In this document: one piece after another, positions 26,601 to 51,800 of the stretch | How the letters are laid out: every line of letters starts with the position of its first letter | Numbering within the stretch: position 1 is the stretch's first letter | Source of the DNA: Paramacrobiotus metropolitanus | Taxonomy: Eukaryota; Tardigrada; Eutardigrada; Parachela; Macrobiotidae | DNA: 64,000 bases | Direction: 5' to 3' | NCBI RefSeq assembly: GCF_019649055.1 | Contig: NW_026570322.1 | Location: forward strand, 248,001-312,000 | Position numbers and translations under genes: made by a program | The notes under the pieces: model-generated | Database searches by the model: none | The model's input: only the letters and a program-made list of their open reading frames with translations | What the model was told of the DNA's origin: nothing

Positions 26601-29519
26601 GGCGCCGCGGCTACTTACACGAACACACATTAGTCGCACTCTCATTCCAGATTGTCGCGGCGGGCTTCTTCGTCCCTGACACCTCTTCAGTGTGCCCACT
26701 ACAAGGACTGCATCCGTAATGAACAAAATAATTTATGGAGAGACAGCGAGGAAAACACGGCCATTACATGCTTTGGCAGAGAAGTAGGCATTCATAATTA
26801 TATGACGTATGAACTGGTCATAAAAATTCCGAGGGAACTGTTTTTACGTCTAATCAGTATCAGGTATCGTTAAATGGTAAACTATTCTTGCGTTCACCGT
26901 GAATTTTTTAGCTGTTTTCTACTCAACAACATGAAATTTTAACTTTTCTTATATCAACGGATATGTGCCGATTTGTATCAACGGATATCCGGATAAGTTT
27001 ACTAATAATAGTAAATTAATATAATTTTTTAGGCACTTAACTTCCAAGAACTTTTTGCGCACTGAAATGTACCGAGACTGAATATAATTTATGCTGTATG
27101 TTAAGAACAAAGTCTGTGGCTTAATTAACTCTTTATTTCCAGGGCCTTTTTTGCGGTGTGTATTATGAAGTGCAATGATCTGCTACTGTAAAAATATAAC
27201 TAGCTGAGCGCGACTGCTCTTGACCGGAAACTCCGCTGTCCATAAAACACTCGGATACTGATCGGTTCATTCATACAGCGCATCAACAGCCCAAAGTTGC
27301 CCGTTCACTCTGAAGCCATGATTTCAATCGCGGCGTTGCAGGTTGGGGTTTGATGGCCGGTGGAATAATTCAGCGATTATTAAGTGCGTGTGCCACCTAC
27401 GAGAAGGATCGCTGACACTCGCCGACCGCGACGATACACTATACGGCGAAACGCTCTACCGGCACCTGACGAAAAATTAGCATTTATCGGTGCAAAACGC
27501 ATTTCTGCATTCTTCGACAATATCTAGAGATCATCCTCTGATTAGGGCTACTTAATCTTTACGTCTTCATATTTCGGAGATGTACGAGATTTACTGTCAG
27601 ATGAACTCGGCAGAGGAAGGAGCGTGAAATGTATTGGTTCTCATTAAAGCTGCTTTATGGAAATGAGCCTGCTTGAAAAACAATGCCGGCTATTGTCGCA
27701 CTGGAGAGTCATCCACTCCTTCACGCCATCTGACTTTCAAAAGGATGTCATGACGCCGATATGGACCGCTCATTATCCGGAATTTACATATGTGTACCAT
27801 TTAACGATAATGCGCACAGTGAATTAGCAAACTCATAATAGTTATTCAATTAATAACAAAGCATATTGACCAGCAAGGAAAACGCAACAAATTAGGACTG
27901 TTTTCACTGGAGAAAGTTAAACCTTGAAATGGATACATAATACATTTAATATTAGAGCAAAGATGTAAATCTGTTTGAAAATGGATGCGACCGGAAGTGG
28001 GCCGGCTTTGTATAATTTGCTGCGGGATTTGGATGCGAATGCGATAGTGAGAGATTAGCCAGCGTTTGCCGACAGGATTAAAGTCAGTGTGTTGGCTGAC
28101 AATTGCTGCAAAGACAGACAGATCAGTCGCTCGGTTTTGTTATCGGCTTTTGTGTCTGTCCATTAAAAGCACACAGATACCCATATTCGCATGCACAACC
28201 GGCGCAGTCTGCTTAATTCCGCCGGCATTATACACGTTATTCACTCGCCACACAATGCTGCTCCATTCTGACAGAATTTAAACAACTCGTCTCTTCAGGA
28301 TTGGTTTACACTTGTTATCACTCTTTTATTCTTATGTTACTCCTAATTCAGCTCGTCTTCCTCGATGATGTCGCCTGTCCGCGCTGTCATATTACTCCAC
28401 GCAGATGCTGCACAGCACCACATTTTCCCACGTAGTACGCGCAAATTTATAGCACCAACCCAGTTGCGCTATGATGACATTTGAACTATTTAAGCATACA
28501 AATCATATATTATTTCCCCTATCATGGTTTTCACTGGGAAAAATTTAATTTATTTATTTCGTAAAATGAGACGTGCATTAGGTGGAATTTTTTAAGATTA
28601 GTATTTATTTCGTATACAACAAACGTGACTACGATTCCAAATTATAATAATCAAAATTGGTAGCAGCACAATTTTGTCTTGGCATACCGAATTTTATTCG
28701 CCAGATGAAGTAGGTATAAGAAATAATTTTATTCCTGTCCTCTCTATGTATTTAAATAGCGGCAAAAAGGCCCTGATGTGCAAGAATTGCCACTGAAAAG
28801 TCTGATTATCGCGTGGCTCGTTCACTCCCTGTAAGTAGTGAAGTGCACATGCACATATGCGCGCTGCCTGTGCAAAACACCGAGCGAGTGAGAAGTCGAT
28901 TCCGTCGACGCCACCCTGTTTGATTTAACACCGACTAACCGATTGGCCCATTCGTCAGCTGCCAACCGATTGGCGCCTGACGTGCAACGCAATCGCTTTC
29001 CGCACACTTTTAATTCACGTACGTACGCCGTACGTGTCGATCGCTTTGCTTGTTGGCTGCTGGAAGCGTCGCCGCCCCGCACTTCTTATTTCGCGCCTTC
29101 CTCTCACGCGCGCTCACTCATTCACATCTCTCTCTCGCTGGCTACTGTTTGCGCCGGATACAACTGCGCACGTATTAATGGCGCTCGTACAACGCGCAGC
29201 ACACAAAGCTCACGCCGACAGAGAAAACCAGCTTAAACGCCACTGTAACAGTTCACGCTGTCGGTCGGCTGTACTAATGCGTACGTTGCTGATTGTATGA
29301 TGTTTCTAAGGCGAAAAAATTGGCAAACAGCGAGTGAGAAGCTTGACGCGCCAAAGTCTTCAATTCCGCGCAAGAAATCCAATTGAAATCCCAGCGGCCG
29401 TCACATTAAGCGTTTGTCAGCGTGTCAGAAGGTGCATTTTAATCATCTCCCACTTCGCCCGACGATGCCGTCGTGCTAGCGGCAAAGGTCACTTGATTCC
29501 CGCTTAATCTGCGTATATA
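14666..29519. other. About 14.8-kb gene-free region upstream of Tbx2/3
   Basis: No ORF here has splice support or family resemblance. The sequence alternates AT-rich and moderately GC-rich stretches with small repeats: a TAAAAATATTTCCG tandem array at 16538-16630 and a TGGCTGCAG repeat near 19436-19466. Lying between a P450 and a developmental transcription factor, it is most simply read as distal cis-regulatory DNA and possibly noncoding 5' exons of the T-box gene. That is an inference. Confidence 0.5.
16538..16630. repeat. Short tandem repeat, unit about CGTAAAAATATTTC
   Basis: About five imperfect copies of CGTAAAAATATTTC with small insertions. It has no spacers and no relation to CRISPR. 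Confidence 0.7.
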
Positions 29520-42306
<12,787 letters not shown>

Positions 42307-45300
42307 ACTGCGAGTTGTATATGGATTCCGCGATCTCTTGGAAATGGAATGCATTGAGCGTTGTCGGCTGGGAAATTTTGATTCGCTGTCGCAATAAGGA
42401 AAAGTTTTATTACGCAAATGTTTTCCCTTGATGAGACACATAGTGTGTGCTTTGGCAAAGTCACATTATCGGTAGAATTTGATTGTGTTTTTTCGTCAAA
42501 TACTGGCAGGACTGCTGTGTGAGGTCATTTGTATAATGTATTGCACCGGTTTGGACAAAGTCATTCGTTTTCTATGAATAACTTGGAGTGTCTTTACTGT
42601 CTATTAAAAAACCAATATATTGACTGTAGCAGTTGCTTACCGCATCCGAAATCCGTCAACTAACCGTAAATAGCATTAAATATAAACGAACATACAACAG
42701 AATTTTATACGAGTATACAATTTTAAATATACTACATCTTTTATACAAAATTTTGCAACAGAATTTTATATAACGCATCCATAGTCACAAAATAAATTTT
42801 TTTATATATATTTGTGCAAAAAATTTCATGAATGTGCAGAGGAAAAATAAGTTAAGCACAATATTTATCTCAGTTTACATAACAGAATTTTACATGTATG
42901 CAGAGTATTAGCATCATTACTCTAAATGGTAAATTTGACAAACAATTTAATCAAGCAAAAATCACGAAAACGACAAGATACGATCAGCGGAGCAGATTGT
43001 GCAGCCGGGTTTGAATCATCAAGGTGCATATGTCGGGGGTGAAATCCGGGGATAAAGCACGCTCGTTAATGCCCCGGTGCATGACGATCCGACGCACATC
43101 TGGCTGCTCATTCGCGGATAATCCGCTTGTTTATGGAGATATATGGGCACAACCTAAGAAGTTAAATGGCCTAAATCCCGGCAACGCTGATAATTGGCGA
43201 GCGGTATGTTATGTGTGTGTATAATAATATGCGGACAGTCTCATCAAGGAACACAACTCTTGATGCTGCCGATGTCAGGCGACGGATTAGCAACTGCGCC
43301 CGCACCCTTTTTGCGACAAACATTGTCATCAACATGGACAATTGACCGCAACAAAATATACGATAAATCAAATATGCCTGTTTATATACATATGCAAACA
43401 CATAAGTAAGCAATTAAACAAAATATATATAACATATTTCGTATATTTCGTTTTTGCGTATATTTCATTAACAATTTTATAGTTGCTGACTTGCTGTATA
43501 CAGAGTAGTGTATACCGTAATTTCACTTCTTTATAAAAATAAGAATTCAATTGCAAACAAAAAATTACAAAACAATGCAAACAATATAATAATAACAAAA
43601 ATTGAAGTAGGATTATAACAGAAAGACTTAAAGAACACGTTACTTAAAGCGTAAGAAAATTACAAGAAGAACAACGGAACTTGAAGAAAATTTATTCTAT
43701 GGTAAATATATTATTATATATATAATAAATTCAAAATAATTTTTGGATAAACCTCGCAAAATTAATCGATTGGAAAATATGGAAAGTGGATGTACGTTAG
43801 TGCCGACAAAGGCGTAAAGCACAAATGATGTGGCTGATAATCCTGTCAGCGGTGAGTAATCAGCGAACAATGTGTAACATCTGTCCGGCAAATGCACATC
43901 CCGGTCCACATATATTGTCCGCCCCTCATTTTCCCCAGTTTTCCGGCACCTTTCGCGGCAAGTTTTACGCCGGGCGTATTATCGGCTTTTACGCCGGTTT
44001 GACGTTGCTTTCTAATCCGCTTTCGTCCGCAGATAACGCCAGTGATGAGTTTTAATGAAGTGTCTTTTAACTGCGGTGTCCATTACCGCAGATTCATAAA
44101 TGCCGGATGGATGGGATTAGTCATTTGGCGGTCTGCGCGTCGGCCGTGTCAATGACGCAGAGTGAAAGTGATCTCCTATTGTCCTATGCTCATCTCTATA
44201 CAGCGGCATCATCGTTCCTCAAGTGGCTGTCCCCGGCGCCGGGCGGCGGATAATCTCCCGGCAGCAGGGAAGATATCATCCGTGTATACGCGGACAATGT
44301 CTGTGTATGCGCATACACTTAACGCGCACCGTGTCCCAACGACACTGATCCCCATTGCCGCGGACAATGGATGAATGCCATCAAGGTAAATAGCTTTTAT
44401 GGGCTGGAGTGGTCGAGACAGAATGCGGATTAGTTAACGGAGATGTTTGGATTTATTTACCGGCTTTTGTCTGTACAGATCATACTTTAGCGAAAGGTTT
44501 ACGTGGTTAATTGGCAGGGCTTGAGACGTACAATACGCTCTTTTGTACCCTTTACATACGTAATACAGAAGAGTGATGATAAATAGGAAGTTGCCTGTTA
44601 AGTTCTGCACTTACATATGTTCTGTATATGATTGCATCGCGAGGCATGGCATCCCAAAATACAGCATTCTGTTAGTCAAATTATAATCGCGTAATTCTAC
44701 TTAAGTAAACAGATACGGCATATTTTCATATATGTATAGCAGTATTTTGTAAATAATAATAAGTACATATGACAGGTTCAGGTATCCAGTTTTCTCCAGT
44801 TAATTTAACTTATGTTCATGTCACAATTATATAATTCCAGTTAATTTAACTTATGCTCATGTCACAATTATATAATTCGAGACTCTGAGACAGTAGTATT
44901 CCATCCTGGAAAGAAATCCGGACAAAAAATTTGCTGGCTTTCATACTAGCAATACAAAGAGATGCAACGAAAAACTGAATCAAATGCGAAGGTATTTGTA
45001 AGCAGCCTTTTGGGTTGCATGCAAGTTCTATATCTATAATTATAAGAGTATACAATTGCACTTTGCACAAACATCTGTACATATGCAGAAGTACAGAGTA
45101 TGTGAAATGCTGCGGTAACTGGAATTGAATAATCTACTCGAACAACTTATTAACTATCAGCAAGCGTTATACGCAACAAATGTTATCATTACGATAGTAA
45201 TAATTTGCAAATTTTGCATGAAAAATTACTCTCTTCTACGAGATCAACACATAGCAGTCTATTTCCGGTTCGTTATGATATAGATGAGAAATGTAGTGTA

Positions 45301-45455
45301 ACGGCTGTTCTCAGTTCTTATTCTTCCAGGCTCCTTCGCGACAAAATTTTGATGTTGAAATGCTTGAATGTAGTTGTTACCGTTTAAATGATTTCTTCTC
45401 TATTTTTTTTGGGTGTGATAGTTTTATATACAGTACGTTACTTGACAACAAAATA
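42307..45455. other. Region downstream of Tbx2/3
   Basis: AT-rich DNA without recognisable genes. AATAAA at 42791-42796 is a candidate polyadenylation signal about 485 bp after the Tbx2/3 stop. A 41-bp tandem duplication sits at 44796-44878. Confidence 0.5.
44796..44878. repeat. Two-copy tandem repeat, 41-bp unit
   Basis: CCAGTTAATTTAACTTATG at 44796 and again at 44837 begin two copies that differ at one position (TTCATG versus CTCATG). The high identity suggests a recent duplication. Confidence 0.85.
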
Positions 45456-46572
45456 CAGGGGTGCCGCGCCAAGTTCGGGCAGTTGTATATAAAATAAATT
45501 ATAAAATAGTTGTATGATCGTTTTGCTTTTATCTTCTAACATTGTTAATGTAATTTTTTATTACGAATCCAAAACTGTCAAAACCGGTACGTTCTGGATT
45601 GCCAGTAGCGAGCCAAGCGGTAATTTAGAGGATGGGGTGGTGGTCGGAGTTTGCCCGCTTATAACTGCCCCCCCCCCCCTAAACAATTACCGACAAACTT
45701 TATTCCGTAGGTGTTTTTGCAAACTATTACGAGACCTAAAAGGTGTCAGTTACAAGTTTGCAAAAAAATCGGGTTCCACCCATGTCCCCGCTAGCCACGA
45801 AATGAGGTGTCTTTCCTATAGACTGGTATGCTATAACTCACCTTAGGAAAAATAGGGTTGCCTAGCGCACGTATTGTGGTAACCTCGAACTGAGATTTTC
45901 CGTGGATGACCCATGAATAACATCATACAACTCTGACGTTTTGACTGGAATCTATTGCGCAAGCGGGGAGATGGTTGTGCCAAATAAGGTGAACAAAAAA
46001 CTGACAAAGCTGGAGATAAAAAAACCTGTAGTCGCTGTTTGAACTACTAGGAACGGAATATCCCGGGCTTGTTGTGAAGATAAAAAAAACTTAAGTTGAC
46101 GCTTAGTGTTTCAGGATCGAAAGAGATTTTTCCAAAAACATTCACATAGGGCACCCTGCGACTGTACGGCGAGCAAACAAAGGAGGTCACCCTCCAATTT
46201 TCGGGGGTCTACAGTCAGACTGCAAAGGTCACCAACGCCTGACTGAAATCGGCTGTGGCATAAACTAGTTTGCAAAAGGACTAAATGGCAAACAGCTTAG
46301 AGTTATTGTTTTTAGACTAGGACATCAACAGAATTTTTAAACCAATTTTAAATTGGGCAGGGGTTAACAAGTCCGATGGGTCAAACCACTTTTTTCAGCT
46401 AGTCTGTCCTAGTTTTTCTTCCACAGTTATCCCAGGCACATTCCCAGAATAGAAGTCTCAAGTGCAAAAGATGTTGGACACTCACAGGGATCTTGTAAAT
46501 GTTTGTTATTTTGTGGCGAGTGATTTTTGGGAAATTTTAAGAAAACTGCCCGTACTTGGCGTGGCACCCCTG
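45456..46572. mobile_element. DNA transposon with 27-bp terminal inverted repeats, probably non-autonomous
   Basis: The left end (45456-45482) starts CAGGGGTGCCGCGCC and the right end (46546-46572) is its reverse complement with 25 of 27 positions matching. The element is flanked on both sides by TA, the target duplication of the Tc1/mariner/pogo superfamily. The 1,117-bp body has no transposase ORF; the longest open frame (45514-45846) resembles nothing known to me. It is therefore probably an internally deleted derivative mobilised in trans. hAT elements also begin CAGGG but make 8-bp duplications, and the 8-bp flanks here do not match. Confidence 0.75.
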
Positions 46573-46699
46573 TACATTGTTAAAATTATTAAAATTAATA
46601 TTGCTGAGCGCATTGCACAGAGATCAATTATCAAGTACACTCAAGCCTGAGTGCTAAGAAGGTAGAAAACGCAGATAAATATATTGAATTAATTTTCAG

Positions 46700-47180
46700 T
46701 AGACACGCTCGCCATGGCGGGTTAAACAGTACTGTCTGCCGATCATTAGTTTCGGCGGGTATCCCAGCGAAGCTCGAGCCCCGCGGCACATATCCCACAC
46801 GTCCGATCGTCGCCCGGACGGGTGCACGACGTTCGCCTGGAAACGTGGCATGTGTTTAGCCTGGGATGTCACTTGCGTCGACACTGTCGCCCCATCGCAC
46901 ATCAAGTCCACTTCGGCAGCCGCTGGATCCGCCGCTGCCCATGCCAGTTGACAGGAAGACCAGTTTGTACGGCAGATACATTTTCGCGCCCTTAGCCTTC
47001 GAAACACTCGGGTCATGGGGAAAGTCGGCATCCGCTCTTAGTGAAGGAAATCGGCAAGCGACTGCAGCAGCACTGGTGAACGTCGATTACATGAATTTCT
47101 ACGCCAGCGTCTGTCTATCGAAATTCAACGGGGAAATGCGGTGGCCGTTTTTGGAATTATGGAAGAAACGGACAACTTAA
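46700..47180 (+). pseudogene. Decayed reverse-transcriptase-ORF C-terminal fragment
   Basis: Translation in three plus-strand frames in succession gives blocks matching the C-terminal tail of mobile-element reverse-transcriptase ORFs: CRSLVSAGIPAKLEPRG, then RRPDGCTTFAWKRGMCLAWD and VTCVDTVAPSHI, then RYIFAPLAFETLGSWGKSA. Two frameshifts, one between the first two blocks and one near 46950, show decay. The catalytic RT core is absent upstream. It adjoins the DNA transposon that ends at 46572, making this stretch a small transposon graveyard. The family is recalled from general experience, not confirmed by a search. Confidence 0.65.
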
Positions 47181-48360
47181 GAGAAATTTTCCTGTTATAA
47201 TTAATCTTGTTTTATTAACAAAATTTGCACTGGGACTGGCTTGTGCTAATAAAGATCATTTTCAGTTATTATTTATGGTGAGACAGTAGTGTACAGATAC
47301 ACGTGTGCTCATTTGGCTGTTGCCTATAACGGGCCTACGCACCGGTATCAACTTTTTATACAGAAAGTGCTGTTTGTGCAAAGAATTTTCGCAGTTGATG
47401 CTACTATTCTTAACTGTGTAAAACTGCCTTTAAAAACTTTTTGGAACTCGCTGAACCCAACTATCACCTGTAATTTTTTTCCTTATGTATGGGAAAAATT
47501 ATGTAAATCTTGTTAATTAAAAACAAAATGCTACTGATTTTGTTCTTTCTTAACAAATTAAAAATTCCGATTAACAATACACTGAAAGGTCTTTTAAAAA
47601 TTTAAATTTAATAAAAGTTTGGTATATTAAAAAAAATTAACCATTTATATTTGGCTTAGTTTGGCAGTTATTAAGTAAGGGAAATGCTACGGCCGTGTTA
47701 AGCACGTTACCTTTTAATTCCGGGGAGGATAGAGATTTTGGTTGTTTTTTCAATGTTTAAATTTTGACTGTAAAGTAGAGTACCCGCACTCACACCTTGT
47801 ATCTATATTAATTTGATGGCTGTTGCCTAATAAAGATTAACTTTTATAATATTACTTAATAAAATCAGAATTTCCACCATTTCGCTCAACTATTTTTAAG
47901 GATTTTAACATGTCAGCATATTTTATTGTCAAGTTACGTACCTACAGATATATAACATTACATATATCGAACCCTAAAAATAAAAAAAAAACGAAGGAGA
48001 AAACGTTTAACCGGTAACATCCAATTTCACGCATTTGGCCAGCACGATTTTAGCGCGTTCACACTGCACAGGAGAACAAACATTGGGGGAAATGGGAACA
48101 GTCGCTACAGTCTACATTTTCAATCCAGTCCATAGCGAAGGAAGTGGACTGACTGTTTGTTCCAAAAGTGTTAATTTTGTAAGAAAGAAAAGAAAGCTGC
48201 TGCCCGCAGGCCGCAAGATAGCGTATATAGAATGCGTCGCGTCCATAGGGCGGGCAGCTCTTTCGCCCACGAATACCAGGGCTACCGCTAGCGACGGCAA
48301 CAGCAATTCTCCACATGGCACCGACTTCGGACTTCCGTCACTTACGAGAACTGGCTGAAC
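47181..48360. other. Gene-poor AT-rich spacer before PEX2
   Basis: Mostly AT-rich with one higher-GC ORF at 48035-48358 that I do not recognise and that lacks splice or homology support. Confidence 0.4.
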
Positions 48361-48684
48361 GTACGCCACTTACTGTATGCCAGGAGGCGCTTTTGAAAAG
48401 CAGTTTGTGGAATTACCAAAACAGCTGCGTTGGGCTGAGGTTTGTGTTTTTCGATTTGTAAATTCATTCAGTGGTACCATGGCAAACCGCCTGCAGAAAA
48501 AAAATTCTTAAATCGCAAATCAAACGTTTATCAAAACTTTTGCTTATAGACTTTAGTTTTCAAACTTAACTTTTTTTCAGCATGGGTCTATGGCAAACCG
48601 CCTCGTAGACCTCCAGCTGAACAAAACCAAATGTTTATCATTTGCTTTTCAAAAGCGCCTCCTGGCATACAGTAAGTGGCGTAC
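48361..48684. mobile_element. MITE-like element with perfect 42-bp inverted arms
   Basis: The arm at 48361-48402 (starting GTACGCCACTTACTGTATGC) is a perfect reverse complement of 48643-48684, enclosing 240 bp. Both outer edges carry the direct repeat GCTGAAC (48354-48360 and 48685-48691), consistent with a 7-bp target duplication. Inside, ATGGCAAACCGCCT occurs twice (near 48479 and 48590). There is no coding capacity. It lies 207 bp upstream of the PEX2 ATG, so it may overlap that promoter. Perfect arms imply youth or hairpin-driven gene conversion. Confidence 0.8.
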
Positions 48685-48890
48685 GCTGAACTGCATTAAA
48701 AAGCGGAGCAGCACAGACAACACCAAAACTGGATTTTATCATTTTCTTAAATCTGTTCATCCTTTTGACTTCCGATGATTACCGTATTTGTATTGTATAA
48801 GCTCATAGTTTATATTTTTTTTGTAAGAATCCACGACGCTCTCGCGGATCTGCATGGGTATGCAAGTGCTCGAGTGCCCGATATGCAACC

Positions 48891-51800
48891 ATGAGCAACG
48901 TGAACGAGCCAGCAGCTGCCTCGAGCAGCGAGTGCAGCGACCCTCCAATCTTCCCACAACAACGTCGTCCTGTCATTCGCTGTCATCCCGTCCGAGCCGT
49001 CAAGGTACGGCCGATTTTCCTCAGGTTTTGGCATGTTTTGTAACTGCTTTCGTGCAGATCATGCAGTTTGTATGTCATCTGCAGTATGAATGTCGTCAGC
49101 GCGACGAGAAACTCCTTCAAGAACTGACGAGCCAACTGGATGCTGGGCTGCTCTACCTGGATCCTTACTTGGTAAACATCCATGCAATCCCTCATAAAAT
49201 GTACGAACACTGGAGGACTATGTTGGATTTTGCAGAAATTACGTCTGGGATCGCATAATTCATATGTGGATGCTGTGCTGCGAACCATTTTGTGCTCGGT
49301 ACGTCAGTATAAATGCCCAGGTAAATTTGCCAAAAAAAATAAAAAAATCGTTATAAATGGTGGAAATGTTAATTTTTTAATTTTATAAATTTTCGAATTT
49401 TTAATTTACTCAAAATTTATTTAAACTCGATTTTTTCAGTTCTCTTTTAATTTGAATTTGTTTATTTATGTTTCCAACTTATTCGCGTGACGTCTGTCAT
49501 CTTATTTCGATTTTTTCATTTTAATGCTTTCAAAATTTAATTGTTTTTATCATTTTGAAGGTGGAATTTTTGATTTATTAATACCTTAAATGGTCGATTT
49601 TTGAATTTAGTGAAAATTTGTTTAAAATTAAATTTTTTCAGTTCAGGTGTTCTTGGAATCTTTGATTTGTGTTTTTGACTTATTCACGTCTATCATTTTA
49701 TTTCTATTTATTTATTTTAATGCTTTTAAAACTAATTGTTTTTTATGTTTTTACTTTGAAATATTCTGTATTTTGGATGTGTTTAGTTACTCCGGTAAAT
49801 TACATATTTATGTGGTAAAATTATTTTGTGATTGCAGATTCCGTTGGTGCAGTCCGATACGACCGTTGCACTGCAGCAACAGCGCTTGTATTTACTGGAT
49901 AAAAATGGGAAACGATTATCAATGCTCCGGAAAGTCCTTTATTTGATTTTGGCCGTTTACCTGCCCGCCCTCCGCGGCTGGATACGGAGATTCTGGCCCA
50001 CCGTGGTTAGTTGCGTTACAGAACGAAAATAATATTGGAAAAAAATTAGCCCTATTGTTTTCTTTACGTTCCTTAAATAACCCTGTTGTTACCCTTTGAT
50101 TGCGTTCGTGTATTCAGCGAAAACGAATTACGAAAATTGGCCAGAATAATTTACTTGTTATACAAGAACATCTGCGCAGGCTTTTCGCTAATTTCTGATG
50201 TTGCGCGATTGTTAAACACAGCACCGCTTTGGAAAGATTTAAAAGTTGAAATTAAGCGAGCTGGCATCGTGATTTTGTGGATATTTTCAGTGGCAGCTGT
50301 GCTGTACTCCACTAGTGCAGACCTTGGTTTCCGGTGCCAGTTTGCTGAATTTCCTGGGTTTTATGGCTACCGGTGCGTATCCGACATTGGCTGATCGCAT
50401 TGCCGGTGTTAGCATTCTCCAGCCTGTTTCGAAACATGTAAGAAGAAACTTAAAAGAAGCCTGATGTTTTTTTGTGATGATAATAATTATTTTTAACTGC
50501 GATCACACACGCTGTGATATTGGACTTGAGGGACTATATCGTAGATCAGTGGCAGCGAAACTGATTGATTATGTTACGCATCACCACTGAATACTATTTA
50601 TATCGTAAAAGAAATAAACAAACACTGTACCTTTTTCGAATTATACATAGTTGGGTTTTTCTGGGTAAAACTTTATAATTTCTTGTTTTTTGCTTTGAAA
50701 ATCCCAGATGTTGAAATGATGCATCACATTTATTTAAATTGCGGCTATCATTAAAAATTTTCGAAGATTATCATTATTCATACATTATGAATATTTTATT
50801 TATTAACCTTGTTAATAAATCTTCATTAGCCTACCCCTGAATGATCCCGTAGCCTAACGCTCTTTCGTTGTTTTTCTCCGCTACAGAGTTCCTGTCTGCC
50901 AACTCCGCGGCACATTCGATGGGAACTTTACGGGGTACGCGTACTTTAGTAGTGATAAAAATTTGTCTTGAACGGGAAGAATGGGTGTTATTACAGGTCG
51001 CCTTCATTTCCGCTTTACGTGTCCTGCGCTGGCGTCAATTATTGCTCATCCTGCGCTGCGTACTGCGCTCCTGTCTGCCGCCGACCTGGGCCCGGCGGAT
51101 GGGGCCGGAAGTCCCCGCCGGAAACTGCCCGGTGTGCCGATTGTCCGTGAATTATCCCTGTCGGATGCAGTGCGGCCATTCCGTCTGCTATTACTGCATG
51201 GAGGTCAGTTGCCCACAGCAGATTTATGGTAAATCTACTCGGTAAATTATTGTGCTACTGAGACGATGTTCCAGTTAGTTTTCCATCTTTGAAAACATGA
51301 TCAGTGAATAATGAAAAGTATCAACTGACTTACAGAGTAAATTTTCTTCTATTTATTTTTTCTGTCTCACTAATTACATCAAGTTCGTCTGTGCTTTACG
51401 TCTGTGCTTTATTATTAACAACACAATTATTATTTATTTATTCTTTTATTATTATTTATTTATTCATTTATTATTATTGACAACGTCTGTGCTTTATTAT
51501 TAAAAATGTACGTGATTAAAAGATACGAAATATGAATATTTTGACATTATTGGTACACTTTTGATTTCATTTTATTTTTCTGTTGGCGATGCTCGCTTGT
51601 GGACATATTGCACACATTATTTATCCAATGAGATTTTATTGGCAATCTTTTGTTCGTAATTACACTTGGTGCGTGGTTCTGTAACTTGCATGGTTCAACG
51701 TACAGATAGTGCATTGGCTATCGAGTACCAATCCTCAAAGCTACGCAGCCGCTAAAATTGTGTAGCTTACCAGTTGTTTAGAGTTGATAATTTTGGAAAA

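Noticed and set aside
29016-29036. Near-palindrome CACGTACG...CGTACGTG
   Set aside because: Eight-base arms in a region rich in GTAC; too short to claim function.
46696-47031. 111-aa minus-strand ORF
   Set aside because: Antisense of the decayed RT fragment, whose plus-strand translations show family motifs.
50086-50394. 102-aa open frame in the middle of PEX2
   Set aside because: It is out of frame with the well-matched PEX2 exon at 50291-50437 and cannot be spliced in phase; probably a chance ORF.
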